A stretch of 13,208 bases of DNA from CAYFUL01 sp964346375 (GCA_964346375.1 CAYFUL010000040.1:1-13208); one strand, 5' to 3'; shown: positions 1 to 8,536, numbered from the stretch's first letter. Translations and numbers: made by a program. The notes: generated by a model from the sequence alone, not told the origin.

Positions 1-33
1 GGCGACTTCCCGAGGCGCCCGTTTCGTTATGTC
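1..33 (+). repeat. GC-rich intergenic repeat, copy A (cut by window edge)
   Basis: Positions 9-25 are identical over 17 bases to 216-232, and the next 8 bases (26-33) differ at only two positions from 233-240. The GC-rich block stands out in very AT-rich intergenic DNA. The left half of the element, including any partner arm of a hairpin, is probably cut by the window start. It looks like one copy of a dispersed non-coding repeat; no coding potential is visible. Confidence 0.6.
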
Positions 34-75
34 CATATTTTAATACTAATGTACTCCGTTGTACCGATATACTAT

Positions 76-110
76 CCCCTCGGGTCGGGCGAGGGCTCGA
101 CGCAACCTAC
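76..110 (-). repeat. GC-rich hairpin element, possibly an inverted related repeat
   Basis: A GC-rich block inside AT-rich DNA. CCCTCG at 77-82 pairs with CGAGGG at 90-95 around a 7-base loop. Read on the minus strand the block starts with GTAGGTTGCG and ends in GGGG, reminiscent of the GTAGGGGC start of the copy at 201-240, so it may be a diverged element in the opposite orientation. The sequence identity to the other two copies is too low to prove relationship. Confidence 0.4.
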
Positions 111-200
111 CATAAACCACAATTGTACAACATAATTAATAATTACCAACTCAAAAAATATCCGCAAATATATTACAATTCATAACACGATAAACCATAG

Positions 201-240
201 TAGGGGCGCCACGTCCCCGAGGCGCCCGTTTCATTGTGTC
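201..240 (+). repeat. GC-rich intergenic repeat with hairpin, copy B
   Basis: GGGCGCC at 204-210 pairs perfectly with GGCGCCC at 221-227 around a 10-base loop (211-220). The right half (216-240) repeats positions 9-33 with two mismatches. A GC-rich perfect hairpin duplicated within 210 bases of AT-rich spacer suggests a small dispersed palindromic repeat. No T-run follows it on the plus strand, so it is not an obvious terminator. Confidence 0.65.
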
Positions 241-294
241 AGTGTTTTATTACCAATCCATTCCAAATTACACATGTATTATTTATACTATTCA

Positions 295-332
295 TATAAA
301 AAAATAGGTGCTTTAACTTTTGCACCTATTTT
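295..332 (-). terminator. Rho-independent terminator of the ene-reductase/arginase-like operon
   Basis: An 11-bp perfect stem (301-311 with 322-332; core AATAGGTGC/GCACCTATT) has a 10-base loop. On the minus strand the stem runs into a run of seven T residues. It lies about 25 bases after the stop codon of the gene ending at 356, as expected for the end of that operon. Confidence 0.85.
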
Positions 333-355
333 CTCAACATCCTATGCTATATCCC

Positions 356-1207
356 TTAAAAAATACCTAACCTACTAAATTCCCTTCTCATATTTATAAT
401 ATCCCATGGAAGATATTCGGCTATGGTTAATCCTACAAGATCTGCCTTCTCACCGGCAAGTAATATTAAGTCCACAACCTCATTTAAAAATAATTCACCT
501 ACTGCGTAAGTTACAGGTCCTTTCCCCGGCTCATTACATAGTAAAGATCTAAATCCTACAGGACTAAGGGCATCAAGATCAAAATGAACAGCAATATACT
601 CAAAATTATTTTCCTCAATCCACTCTACTACCCTATTGGAATTTTCCCTTACATCTACTGGTGTAAGGTAGTCTAATTTAAATTTACTAAGGGCTTCCAT
701 TTCGTAGGGCAAAAGTTTTTCCTCAATAAGCCCTGCGTATAGTACCTGATTTGGTTTTAATTTATCTGCAACTAAACTACTAAGGGATGGAGCTCCATCA
801 CCAAGTAAATTTCCCAGTACCATTGCATGTTCATTTTTTACATCCTTTGGTGTGGAAATATCTGGATGGGCGTCAATCCATAACACTCCTAATTTTTCTT
901 TATACTTTGAAATTAAGTAGCTAAATGGCGCCTGAGATACAGAGCAATCTCCACAAAGGGTTATTATTCCATCGGGACTCTCCCCTTCAATTAATTCCAT
1001 TGCCAATTTCGTCTCATTAATAATATTTTTACTGGCAAAAAATTCATCACTACCAACTTCTTGCTCATAGTCCTTTGAAACATCTACTACAACTTCTTTG
1101 TGATTACTATTTTCTGGCAGTACAAGGGATAGTACATTTCCAACTATGGAATAATTTCTATTTATTCCCCCTTGCCACTGTGGAAACAAGAGTCTAATAC
1201 ATTTCAA
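356..1207 (-). CDS. Arginase/agmatinase-fold (ureohydrolase) family protein
   Basis: A 283-residue ureohydrolase-fold protein, near the usual 290-310 residues, presumably a cytosolic Mn-dependent hydrolase of a guanidino or amidino compound. Visible motifs: GDCS at 86-89, DAHPD at 112-116, NEHAM with His127, HFDLDALSP at 208-216 and a late Glu264. These match the family's GGDHS, DAHxD, SxDxDxxDP and Glu motifs, so five of six metal ligands are conserved (D112, H114, D116, D210, D212). The sixth, normally the His of GGDHS, is Cys88. The start is TTG directly after the TAA of the upstream reductase (zero spacing), with GGAAGGAGA just upstream inside that gene, so the two are probably translationally coupled. 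Substrate cannot be read from sequence: arginine, agmatine, formiminoglutamate or something else. Family assignment is firm, activity is not. Confidence 0.85.
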   Translation of the reverse strand: MKCIRLLFPQWQGGINRNYSIVGNVLSLVLPENSNHKEVVVDVSKDYEQEVGSDEFFASKNIINETKLAMELIEGESPDGIITLCGDCSVSQAPFSYLISKYKEKLGVLWIDAHPDISTPKDVKNEHAMVLGNLLGDGAPSLSSLVADKLKPNQVLYAGLIEEKLLPYEMEALSKFKLDYLTPVDVRENSNRVVEWIEENNFEYIAVHFDLDALSPVGFRSLLCNEPGKGPVTYAVGELFLNEVVDLILLAGEKADLVGLTIAEYLPWDIINMRREFSRLGIF

Positions 1208-3232
1208 TTAAATTCTCCTTCCTGCATGATATCCTTCATGAACAGCACTAAGAATCTTTCTTGCACCCATTGCATCACATATTGCCTCTATTGGAAATCC
1301 TTCTTCTGAAAGTTCATCTAGTAATTTATCAAGGGGTTTCATTCCGAGGGCAACTATTACTGCATCAGCGGTAAACTCCTTTTCTCCACCATCATAAGGT
1401 CCAGATAAATCATATAGTCTTTCAGTTCCCTTACCTGTATTTAAATTTAAAGGTGGCTCAACTTTTTTAGTATCTACAATTACACTAGTTGGTGTGATTT
1501 TTTTAACTGCCTTGTTAAGTTCAATCTTAACACCATCTACCATAAGCCTTGCGTTTAAATTGTAGTCCACCCCATATAGATTTGCAGGATTTAAATTTGG
1601 TACTATATCAATCATGGTAACGTCCTTGCCTTTTTCGGCTAGGTGCATAGCTACTTCACATCCTACAAGACCAGCTCCACAAATTAGAAAACTATCTACA
1701 TCTGGATAATTATCATCTAGTACTTCAAGTAGATTTAGAATTTCTTTGTTATCCATTCCATCAATTTTAGGATAAGCAAGAACAGATTCCGTTGCTACAA
1801 TTATTCTATCATAATTTTCCCTTCTAGCAGTTTCTATGGTAAACTCCTCTTCAAGTTTAATATTAACTCCTAATTTTTTTACCCTATTTATTAAATAGGC
1901 AGTGTATTTTCTATAGTCGATTTTAAAATCTGGAGCTCCTACATAGTACATAAGTCCACCTAGTCTTCTATCCTTTTCATATAGATCTACTTCGTGGCCT
2001 CTTTCCCTTGCAGAGATTGCTGCATTAAGTCCCGCTGGACCTGAACCAACTATTGCAACGCTTTTTTTGTCCTTTGCCTCTGTAAGAATTAGAGTATTTA
2101 ACTGTCCGTCATTTCCAAGATGTGGATTTACTGTACAGTGGAGAGTTCTATTTTTATTTCCTCCCCCAAGACATTCATTACATCTTAAACACTGTCTAAT
2201 ATCCTCTGGTCTATTTTCTACAATCTTAGTTGGATAATCTGGATCTGCTAAAATTTGTCTACCTAGTGCTACAAAATCTGCCTCGCCATTTCCAATCATC
2301 TCTTCAGCTTTTTCCGGAGTAACTGCACCAACAGTTATTACTGGAATTTTTACGTGCTTTTTAATTTCTCTAGCATTATCTGTATATAAATTTCTAGGGC
2401 TATATGTAGATGGAATCCATGTAGACGATCCAATTCCCCTTTGAAGAAGCATCTTCTCCTCATCAACTTTTTTCTTACCAAGCATTACATCTTCATAATC
2501 TTTGTATCTTGAATCAAGAGTTCCAGCACTTACAGTAATTGCTGCAACTCCAGCTTTCTCTAAATACTTACTAACCTCAATGGAATCTTCAAGGGTAATT
2601 CCATTTTCAACGTAATCCTCTGCAGAAATTTTAAAAATTATTGGATAATTTTTTCCACAATACTCTTGAATTTTTTCAATAATCTCTAGAGAAAATCTTA
2701 GTCTATTGTAAAGACTTCCACCGTATTCGTCAGTTCTTCTATTGTAGTATGGAGAAAGAAATTCAACTTGTAGGTATCCATGTCCACAGTGAAGCTCTAC
2801 GGCATCAAACCCAACGATTTTTGCCCTTAGGGCAGATTTTGCATAGTCCTCAATAACTTCCTTAATATCTTCCTTAGTCATTGCCTTTAAATCCTCGTTA
2901 GGAAGCGAAAATGTTCCTATACCTGATGGAGTATATGCAGGTTTATTTGAAGCAGTCCCCCTTGCAAAAACTCCTCCATGACAAAGTTGTAGAGCAGCCT
3001 TTGCTCCACCTGCATGAATTGCCTCTGCGATTTTACTTATTCCCGGCATAAATCTATCTTCGCTAATATCTAGTTCCCCTGGAAAAGTTACACATCCTGG
3101 AGTTGGATTGGTCATTTCAGTAATTACTAGCCTAACTCCACCATTTGCACGCCTTGCGTAGTGAGCAATAATAGAATCTGTAACAGAACCATCTGGATTT
3201 GCAGCCCATGTTTCCATTGCAGGCATTACCAT
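1208..3232 (-). CDS. 2-enoate/2,4-dienoyl-CoA reductase-like FMN/FAD/4Fe-4S oxidoreductase, N-terminus severed by a stop codon
   Basis: 674 codons encoding the Old Yellow Enzyme/2,4-dienoyl-CoA reductase/trimethylamine dehydrogenase architecture, which reduces activated C=C bonds with NAD(P)H or acts on related substrates. The FMN-binding TIM barrel spans about 1-340, with LQLCHGG at 81-87, the His148/His151 pair (HCGH) and the SPYYNRRTDEYGGS signature near 160-173. The iron-sulfur cysteines are 348, 351, 354 and 366 (CxxCxxC-x11-C, closer to the trimethylamine dehydrogenase pattern than to the CxxCxxxC of FadH). An FAD Rossmann motif (GSGPAG, 396-401) and a second nucleotide motif (GAGLVG, 519-524) follow. 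The readable frame starts at MVMPAM, in the middle of the usual first barrel strand. The expected 20 residues before it are in frame, behind a good ribosome-binding site, but separated by TAA at 3245-3247. No strong ribosome-binding site precedes the ATG at 3232. First gene of an operon with the arginase-like gene. Family is certain; function in this strain is doubtful. Confidence 0.85.
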   Translation of the reverse strand: MVMPAMETWAANPDGSVTDSIIAHYARRANGGVRLVITEMTNPTPGCVTFPGELDISEDRFMPGISKIAEAIHAGGAKAALQLCHGGVFARGTASNKPAYTPSGIGTFSLPNEDLKAMTKEDIKEVIEDYAKSALRAKIVGFDAVELHCGHGYLQVEFLSPYYNRRTDEYGGSLYNRLRFSLEIIEKIQEYCGKNYPIIFKISAEDYVENGITLEDSIEVSKYLEKAGVAAITVSAGTLDSRYKDYEDVMLGKKKVDEEKMLLQRGIGSSTWIPSTYSPRNLYTDNAREIKKHVKIPVITVGAVTPEKAEEMIGNGEADFVALGRQILADPDYPTKIVENRPEDIRQCLRCNECLGGGNKNRTLHCTVNPHLGNDGQLNTLILTEAKDKKSVAIVGSGPAGLNAAISARERGHEVDLYEKDRRLGGLMYYVGAPDFKIDYRKYTAYLINRVKKLGVNIKLEEEFTIETARRENYDRIIVATESVLAYPKIDGMDNKEILNLLEVLDDNYPDVDSFLICGAGLVGCEVAMHLAEKGKDVTMIDIVPNLNPANLYGVDYNLNARLMVDGVKIELNKAVKKITPTSVIVDTKKVEPPLNLNTGKGTERLYDLSGPYDGGEKEFTADAVIVALGMKPLDKLLDELSEEGFPIEAICDAMGARKILSAVHEGYHAGRRI

Positions 3233-3292
3233 TCTATTTCTTAATTATAAATTTCCTATTCGTCCCGGCTTTGATAAATTTTTATACGACAT
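3233..3292 (-). pseudogene. Severed 5' end of the ene-reductase gene
   Basis: On the minus strand AGGAGGGATAGT precedes an ATG at 3292. The frame reads MSYKNLSKPGRIGNL, then TAA (3245-3247), then LRNR and directly MVMPAM, the start of the large reductase frame at 3232. IGNLxLxNRxVMPAM is the characteristic N-terminus of this enzyme family, so these 20 codons are the genuine gene start and the TAA is a nonsense codon replacing codon 16. GAA or AAA would each give TAA by a single base change. The short frame ends 12 bases before the downstream ATG, a distance at which reinitiation is conceivable. Confidence 0.85.
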
Positions 3293-3404
3293 ACTATCCC
3301 TCCTATTTGTTCTTATTTTATTAATCTTTATTTTTAATAACTGACTCCTAGTATTCATATTTAAAAAATATTCTATTTCTGATATATTTAACTTGAGGTG
3401 TGCT
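3293..3404. promoter_or_regulatory. Divergent promoter region between ene-reductase operon and Crp/Fnr regulator
   Basis: About 110 bases of AT-rich DNA separate the two divergent starts and must carry both promoters. Around 3357-3371 there is a perfect but purely A/T inverted repeat, ATATTT-N3-AAATAT, which could be an operator but is weak evidence in such AT-rich sequence. I find no clean TGTGA-N6-TCACA or TTGAT-N4-ATCAA Crp/Fnr box and no convincing -35/-10 pair. Confidence 0.4.
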
Positions 3405-4070
3405 ATGTTAAGGACTAGGTATTTTTTTGTAGATGAATTTTCTGAATTTATTGAAGAATTTAAAAAATATGACCATGAGGTTGTAAAATTTAATAGAGGA
3501 GATTATGTAAAAGGGGCTAACGAAAATTTTCAGCACATATACTTATTTTTAGAAGGACTATGTAGAATTTCTGTACTACATGATTCTGGAGAAGAGAGAA
3601 TTATAGGATACTTTGGACATGGAAGTTTGTATCCAATAATTGCAAAGGAGCAAAATTTTTATCTAGAGTATTCTATACTAATGGAAGCCGCTACTGAAAC
3701 CACAGCGCTAAAATTTGATGTTGAAACATTTAAAAAAATGGTAGGGGATAATGTAAAGTTCACCTACGAAATAATTAACCACTACTGCAAGTACACAAAC
3801 CTACTTCTCTACAATATAACCTCTGAATCCTACGAACCACTATTAAATCGCGTGGCCAGTATAATAATTATCTACTACCTAAATTTTAATAGCAGGGATA
3901 TTCCCCTTACACAAAATGAAATGGCATCTCTAGTTGGAGCAAGGAGAAGTAGCGTAGTAAAAGTACTAAAAAATTTTAGAGATGGCGGACTAATTAAAAC
4001 CTGTAATTCAAAAATAGTAATACTTGATATAGAAAAATTATTAGAATTAGCTTCTGCACTTATATATTAA
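3405..4070 (+). CDS. Crp/Fnr-family transcriptional regulator
   Basis: A 221-residue regulator of typical Crp/Fnr length and layout. The N-terminal cyclic-nucleotide-binding-type beta-roll covers about residues 20-115 (FNRGDYV, IYLFLEGLCRIS, SGEERIIGYFGHGSLYP), a long dimerisation helix follows, and a winged helix-turn-helix lies near 160-200 (PLTQNEMASLVGARRSSVVKVLKNF). The start chosen is ATG at 3405 because GAGGTG (3395-3400) sits just upstream; the in-frame TTG at 3393 has no ribosome-binding site. It lacks the clustered N-terminal cysteines of oxygen-sensing FNR and the Arg/Glu set typical of cAMP-binding Crp is not evident, so the effector is unknown. Placed divergently from the ene-reductase/arginase-like operon, it is probably that operon's regulator, perhaps sensing its substrate as CprK-type members do (inference). 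Confidence 0.85.
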   Translation: MLRTRYFFVDEFSEFIEEFKKYDHEVVKFNRGDYVKGANENFQHIYLFLEGLCRISVLHDSGEERIIGYFGHGSLYPIIAKEQNFYLEYSILMEAATETTALKFDVETFKKMVGDNVKFTYEIINHYCKYTNLLLYNITSESYEPLLNRVASIIIIYYLNFNSRDIPLTQNEMASLVGARRSSVVKVLKNFRDGGLIKTCNSKIVILDIEKLLELASALIY

Positions 4071-4110
4071 TAACAAACAAAATTTTATAGAATTATATGG
4101 ATATAATAAA

Positions 4111-4138
4111 TCGGCACAAAGATAATTCTTTATGCCGA
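4111..4138. terminator. Bidirectional terminator between convergent regulator and ppk
   Basis: TCGGCA (4111-4116) pairs with TGCCGA (4133-4138). The inner AAAGA/TCTTT arms continue the stem after one mismatch, leaving a small A/T loop. It lies between the stops of two convergent genes at 4070 and 4154. The flanking T-runs are short and interrupted in both directions, so efficiency is uncertain. Confidence 0.6.
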
Positions 4139-4153
4139 TAATTTCTAATCCAT

Positions 4154-5506
4154 TTATTTTCCTGTAAAAAATCTTATAATTCTTGCAAAGAAACCTTCCT
4201 TTTCCTCTACATGAACCTCACTATTTCTATTTAAGTTCTCTCTAGTTTCCTCGTCCTTAGATTTTATATATCCATCCTCTGCAATTTTTATTGCAGTTTT
4301 CATCATGGCATCTTGGGCGATAAAATCATCTACCTCATTTTCCCTATTAATATATTCAAACTCTCCCGTTGGGCTAATTCTTCTAGCCTTTATATTATCC
4401 TTCCACTGGGTATCTAAGTACCTTACTACCTTTTCCTTTACTGCCTTATCAAAAAGTGGAGTTGCAATTTCTACACGCCTTTCAGTATTTCTAGTCATCA
4501 AATCTGCTGAACCAATATAGATTTTTGCCTCCTCTCCTGTTCCAAATTTATAGATTCTTGGATGCTCTAAGTATCTTCCAACTATGGAGCGAATTTCTAT
4601 ATTATCTGTAAATCCATTTATCCCTGGAAGCATACAGGTAATTCCTCTAATAAGTAATCTTATCTTAACTCCTGCCTGAGATGCCTCTGAAAGTTTTATC
4701 ATAAGATCCTTGTCAGTAAAGGAGTTAAATTTAAAGTACAACCTTCCTTCGCTTCCCTTTTCAATTTCCTCGTCAATAAGTCTAATAATATTCTGTTTAA
4801 AGGAAGTTGGGGATACTAGTAGTTTATTGTAAACTCCGTCTATATTTCCAATACTTACATTTTTAAAAAATTCTACAGCATCCTCTCCAATTTCATCATC
4901 TGCTGTAATTAGTGACAAGTCTGTATATAACTTTGATGTGGTTTCGTTATAGTTACCCGTTCCAATTTGGGTAATATATTTTATTTCATTCCCTGTATTT
5001 AAAGTTATTAATGTAATTTTTGAGTGAACCTTGTATCCACCAATGCCGTAGATAATTTTACATCCTGCATCATAGAGAGTATCTGCATAGTAAAGATTAT
5101 TTTCCTCATCAAAACGCGCCTGAAGTTCCATTACAACTGTTACATCTTTTCCATTTTCTGCTGCTCTAACTAATTTTTGAACGATTTTAGAATTATTTAC
5201 AAGTCTATAAATGGTCACCTTAATTGAGAGGACTCTATCGTCCTTTGAAGCCTCATCAAGAAGTGTAATAAACTGATTTATATCCTCGTATGGGTAGGAA
5301 AATAATACGTCTTTTTTCAAAACTTGGTCTAAATATTCATTAGTTCCTTCAAGCATCATATTCTTTTGTGGATTAAATGGCTCATAGAAAAATCCATTGA
5401 AGTTTTGTTTTTTTAGATCAGATTCAAGGGCAAAGACATACTTCATACTTTGGGGAGTTGTACTTACAAACATTTGATTTTCCTTAATGTTTAAATTTTT
5501 CATCAA
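4154..5506 (-). CDS. ppk: PPK1 C-terminal fragment (catalytic C1/C2 domains)
   Basis: 450 codons if started at the TTG at 5506 (ATG follows at once). KVHSKI with His161 matches the autophosphorylated histidine of PPK1 and YLEHPRIYKF with His315 the second active-site histidine; SADLMTRNTERRVEI at 333-347 is the C2 signature. The frame continues upstream without a break to the TAA at 5549, so this start is internal to the original gene. The ribosome-binding site is weak (AAAGGA lies too far upstream), and translation probably depends on read-through or reinitiation. Residues 391-450 form a charged C-terminal extension ending in an amphipathic GFFARIIRFFTGK stretch. Confidence 0.75.
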   Translation of the reverse strand: MMKNLNIKENQMFVSTTPQSMKYVFALESDLKKQNFNGFFYEPFNPQKNMMLEGTNEYLDQVLKKDVLFSYPYEDINQFITLLDEASKDDRVLSIKVTIYRLVNNSKIVQKLVRAAENGKDVTVVMELQARFDEENNLYYADTLYDAGCKIIYGIGGYKVHSKITLITLNTGNEIKYITQIGTGNYNETTSKLYTDLSLITADDEIGEDAVEFFKNVSIGNIDGVYNKLLVSPTSFKQNIIRLIDEEIEKGSEGRLYFKFNSFTDKDLMIKLSEASQAGVKIRLLIRGITCMLPGINGFTDNIEIRSIVGRYLEHPRIYKFGTGEEAKIYIGSADLMTRNTERRVEIATPLFDKAVKEKVVRYLDTQWKDNIKARRISPTGEFEYINRENEVDDFIAQDAMMKTAIKIAEDGYIKSKDEETRENLNRNSEVHVEEKEGFFARIIRFFTGK

Positions 5507-5548
5507 GTACTCAGCTAATTCCTTTGGAAGTTCAGAATCGCTAGTGAG

Positions 5549-6340
5549 TTAAACTGCCTGAAGTCTATTTCTCTTCTTTAGAATCTTTTTCATAAAGGTT
5601 CTATAGTCCTGTTCGTGGTCCTCAAGATAGTCGTCAGTTGAAATATCCATATTTCTAACTACGCTAACAATATGGGAAGATACAATATCATAATTTTCAA
5701 ATACAGAATTTGCTAGAGCCTTAACTATATTTTCAATTCTAATATACCTTCTCTCAAAGTCATCAACGTATAGAAATTGCTTTACAGACTTTGGAATAGG
5801 AATAAGACCATAGGTTTCCCCTATATCCCCTTTTAATGTAAACATTACATAGATAATACCATTTTCTAAAAATGGGAATGGATGGTGAGAGTCAATAACT
5901 TGTGGCGAGAGAATAGGCTCAACAAAATTTTCAAAGTAATATACTGCAACTTTTTTCTCATACTTATCAAGTTCATGAAGCTCTAAATCCTCAATACCAC
6001 TTCTCTTTAACTCTCCCATAACGTACCTATAGATAATATCACAGTAGGGTAGAAGTTCTTTAGTCTTAGCAAAGATAAGTTGAAGTTGTTCCCTAGAAGT
6101 AAGACCAGTTTTATTATCAATGGTCTCCTCTTTTAAAATACTTAAATCAGTAAGAGAACCAACTCTAACCTTGTAAAACTCCTCTAAATTACTGAAAAAG
6201 ATACTAATAAATTTTAGCTTTTCAAAAGTAGGAGTATTAGAATCCATTGCTTCATCTAAAACTCTCTTATTAAAGTTTAGCCAGCTTAGCTCCCTATTTT
6301 GTGAATAATTATAGATCAGATTTTTCTGTTCTTCAGACAT
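5549..6340 (-). CDS. ppk: PPK1 N-terminal fragment (N and most of head domain)
   Basis: 263 codons from ATG 6340 to the premature TAA. The opening NRELSWLNFNKRVLDEA is the PPK1 N-domain signature, followed by KLKFISIFFSNLEEFYKVRVG; HHPFPFLENG belongs to the head domain. The ATG at 6340 is preferred over the TTG at 6346 because GAGGTG lies 8 bases upstream of the ATG and only 2 bases from the TTG. The start overlaps the ppx stop (ATGTCTGA), so translation is coupled to ppx. The product would lack both phosphohistidine-bearing C domains and cannot be a kinase on its own. Confidence 0.8.
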   Translation of the reverse strand: MSEEQKNLIYNYSQNRELSWLNFNKRVLDEAMDSNTPTFEKLKFISIFFSNLEEFYKVRVGSLTDLSILKEETIDNKTGLTSREQLQLIFAKTKELLPYCDIIYRYVMGELKRSGIEDLELHELDKYEKKVAVYYFENFVEPILSPQVIDSHHPFPFLENGIIYVMFTLKGDIGETYGLIPIPKSVKQFLYVDDFERRYIRIENIVKALANSVFENYDIVSSHIVSVVRNMDISTDDYLEDHEQDYRTFMKKILKKRNRLQAV

Positions 6341-7229
6341 TTTCAATACACCTCATTAGATAACCTTCCCTAACTCCATTTTTGCTGATATAAATATCTT
6401 TGGACTTAGTATATCTTAGGACCTCTCTAAAAATTACCATACCAGGAACAATAGTATGGATTCTCTCAGGACTAACTTGAAGTACAGTTTTAAGTACATC
6501 AATATCCCTGTTGTAAAGTTTTTTACTCAATTTTTTTACAAGGCCTCTACTTAATTCCTTATTAGAAGTAAGATCAAAATACTCCTGGGAAATATTTCCA
6601 CAAGCTCTAATAGTACCACCAGCACCATAAACAGGATACTCAAGCCCCTCTGGTATTCCAGATGATTTTAACAAAGCCCTAATATAGTGTTTCATACTCT
6701 GTAATTCTCCACCCTTTGGGAAAATTTCATCGGCAAATTTTCTAAGAAGGGAAAGAGAACCCTGTGGCAGAGAAGTGGAAAAAGCAACAGAACCATTTTC
6801 AATAAGGGTAAGTTCAGTAGAACCTCCACCAATATCTACAATATATCCATTTTCAATATTGTAGTCGTCGCTAATACCATGGTATCCAAAATTTGCTTCC
6901 TCTTCTTCAGTAAGAAGATTAATTTTACTACCAGTATGCTCTTCTACATACTTAATAACATCAGGGCTGTTCTTTGCATTTCTTATACTAGCAGTGGCAA
7001 AAATACTAACCTTTTCAATATCAAAATGTTGGCAAATGGTATTAAATTTATTTACCACGTTTACAATTTTGTCCACACCCTTTTTTGAAAGGTATCCATT
7101 TTCAACATAACTAGCTAACCCTGCAACGCTCTTCTTGTTAAGAAGAGACTCAAAATTCCCCTCACTATCAACACCGTATAGGTTTAATCTCATCGTATTT
7201 GAACCAATATCAACTATTCCGTATTTCAT
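6333..7229 (-). CDS. ppx: Exopolyphosphatase, Ppx/GppA family
   Basis: A 298-residue cytosolic phosphatase of the short Ppx/GppA type, acting on polyphosphate chain ends and possibly on pppGpp. The ASKHA-fold phosphate loops are visible: DIGSNTMRL at 7-15, the Glu-rich LLTEEEEANFGYHG segment (105-118) with the expected catalytic Glu, DIGGGSTEL at 132-140 and GAGGT at 202-206. Full length for the short form; the extra C-terminal HD-like domain of E. coli Ppx is absent, as is common in Firmicutes. The ATG at 7229 has GAGGAGAG just upstream. Its last codons contain the ppk ribosome-binding site, and its TGA overlaps the ppk ATG by 8 bases, so the polyphosphate degrading and making enzymes are co-translated. 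Confidence 0.9.
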   Translation of the reverse strand: MKYGIVDIGSNTMRLNLYGVDSEGNFESLLNKKSVAGLASYVENGYLSKKGVDKIVNVVNKFNTICQHFDIEKVSIFATASIRNAKNSPDVIKYVEEHTGSKINLLTEEEEANFGYHGISDDYNIENGYIVDIGGGSTELTLIENGSVAFSTSLPQGSLSLLRKFADEIFPKGGELQSMKHYIRALLKSSGIPEGLEYPVYGAGGTIRACGNISQEYFDLTSNKELSRGLVKKLSKKLYNRDIDVLKTVLQVSPERIHTIVPGMVIFREVLRYTKSKDIYISKNGVREGYLMRCIENV

Positions 7230-7246
7230 AATCTCTCCTCAAGTTT

Positions 7247-7277
7247 ACTATAACAAAGTTTTGTAAATTTCTGTAAA
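7247..7277 (-). promoter_or_regulatory. Possible sigma-A promoter of ppx-ppk
   Basis: On the minus strand TTTACA (7272-7277) and TATAGT (7247-7252) resemble -35 and -10 boxes, but with a long 19-base spacer and a very short leader before the ppx ribosome-binding site. It is the best candidate in the ppx upstream region, with no stronger support. Confidence 0.3.
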
Positions 7278-7380
7278 TAAGAATCAATTGCCTAAAAAAA
7301 TTACAAAATTCTCATAAAATCTTCTATATTTATCTTACAATAAGAAAATTTATATGAAAAGACTTTTGGAATTAGAGTAT

Positions 7381-7404
7381 AAAAAAAGAAGCAGCTTTCG
7401 CTGC
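7381..7404 (-). terminator. Rho-independent terminator of ald
   Basis: On the minus strand GCAGC-GAAA-GCTGC forms a short GC-rich stem capped by a GNRA-type tetraloop (7391-7404), followed by TTCTTTTTTT. It lies about 16 bases after the ald stop codon and separates ald from the ppx-ppk operon. Confidence 0.8.
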
Positions 7405-7420
7405 CCCTAAATTTTTCAAA

Positions 7421-8536
7421 TTAAAGTAGTGTATTTAAATCTACATATTCCATATTTAAATCGTCTGCTACTGGTTTATATGTTACATGTCCTTCTGCAG
7501 TATTTACTCCTGATGCTAGTTCTGGAAGTGCTTTTACTGCTTCTTTCCATCCTAGGTCTGCTATCTTAACTGCATAAACTCCTGTTGCGTTTGAAAGTGC
7601 AGCTGTAGAAGTTTTTGCAACTGCTCCTGGAATATTTGCTACTGCATAGTGAATTACTCCATGTTCTACAAATATTGGATCGTCGTGGCTAGTTGGTCTA
7701 CCATCTGTAAGTTCTGTTGAACCACCTTGGTCTATTGCAACGTCAACTATAACTGAACCTGGTTCCATTGTCTTAACCATTTCTTCTGTTACAAGTTTTG
7801 GTGCCTTATGTCCTGGAATAAGTACTGTAGAAACTACCATATCAGCATCCTTTACTGCCTCTGCAATATTGTATGAGTTTGAGTAAAGAGTTTCAATCTT
7901 ATCTCCAAGTACATTTAATGCGTGGTCTAGGCTCTTAATATTTACATCTAGTACTGTAACTCTTGCTCCCATACCTACTGCAATTCTTGTAGCGGCAGTT
8001 CCTACTGTTCCTGCTCCAATTACTACTACATTTGCAGGTTTAACTCCTGGTACTCCTTGAAGAAGAACACCTTTTCCTCCTTGAGGACTAGTTAAATATT
8101 TTGCTCCCTCTTGAACTGCCATTCTTCCTGCTACTTCTGACATTGGTTTTAATAGTGGAAGTGCATGGTCTTTTTCAACAGTTTCAAATGCAATACCTAC
8201 TACCTTTTTATCTACAAGTTCCTTTGTAAGACGTTCGTCTGCTGCAAGGTGAAGATATGTATATATAATTAGACCCTCTCTAAAATACTTGTACTCAGAT
8301 TCAATAGGCTCTTTTACTTTATAGATCATTTCAGCCTTTTTCCATACTTCTGCTGCAGTATCTAGTAATACTGCTCCAGCGTTTTTATATTCCTCATCTG
8401 AAAATCCAGAATTTACGCCAGCGCCTTTTTCAACATATACAGTATGTCCCTTGCTTACAAGTTGGTGAACTGTTGCTGGAATTGCAGAAACACGACTTTC
8501 TTGATTCTTAATCTCCTTAGGTACTCCAATAATCAT
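7421..8536 (-). CDS. ald: Alanine dehydrogenase
   Basis: A 371-residue enzyme, exactly the usual size, for NAD-dependent interconversion of L-alanine and pyruvate plus ammonium. It begins MIIGVPKEIKNQESRVSAIPATV, the family N-terminus with the substrate-binding Arg. It carries the YTYLHLAAD segment with the active-site His, the conserved KPMSEVAGRMA stretch, the Rossmann motif GAGTVGTAA and the VDVAIDQGG / HYAVANIPGAV blocks. The ATG at 8536 is chosen because AAGGAAGG lies 9 bases upstream and the protein then starts exactly as its relatives do; 14 additional in-frame codons further upstream run through the ribosome-binding site. It is monocistronic, with its own terminator and a candidate promoter. 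In an amino-acid fermenter it would deaminate alanine or dispose of reducing power and ammonium (inference). Confidence 0.95.
   Translation of the reverse strand: MIIGVPKEIKNQESRVSAIPATVHQLVSKGHTVYVEKGAGVNSGFSDEEYKNAGAVLLDTAAEVWKKAEMIYKVKEPIESEYKYFREGLIIYTYLHLAADERLTKELVDKKVVGIAFETVEKDHALPLLKPMSEVAGRMAVQEGAKYLTSPQGGKGVLLQGVPGVKPANVVVIGAGTVGTAATRIAVGMGARVTVLDVNIKSLDHALNVLGDKIETLYSNSYNIAEAVKDADMVVSTVLIPGHKAPKLVTEEMVKTMEPGSVIVDVAIDQGGSTELTDGRPTSHDDPIFVEHGVIHYAVANIPGAVAKTSTAALSNATGVYAVKIADLGWKEAVKALPELASGVNTAEGHVTYKPVADDLNMEYVDLNTLL

Larger units (their letters stand above)
4154..6340 (-). pseudogene. ppk: Polyphosphate kinase (PPK1) gene interrupted by one in-frame stop
   Basis: Read through the TAA at 5549-5551, this is one continuous PPK1 frame of about 728 codons, the usual PPK1 length or slightly more. 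PPK1 reversibly makes inorganic polyphosphate from ATP through a phosphohistidine. The 5' part supplies the N domain and most of the head domain; the 3' part supplies the rest of the head and both catalytic C domains. Between them lie 14 codons (LTSDSELPKELAEY) that belong to the head domain and have no start of their own. The stop is therefore a nonsense lesion and not a boundary between two natural genes. The gene follows ppx with an 8-base overlap, forming a polyphosphate operon. Lys, Gln or Glu codons would reach TAA by one change; the family often has Arg here, which would need two. Confidence 0.8.
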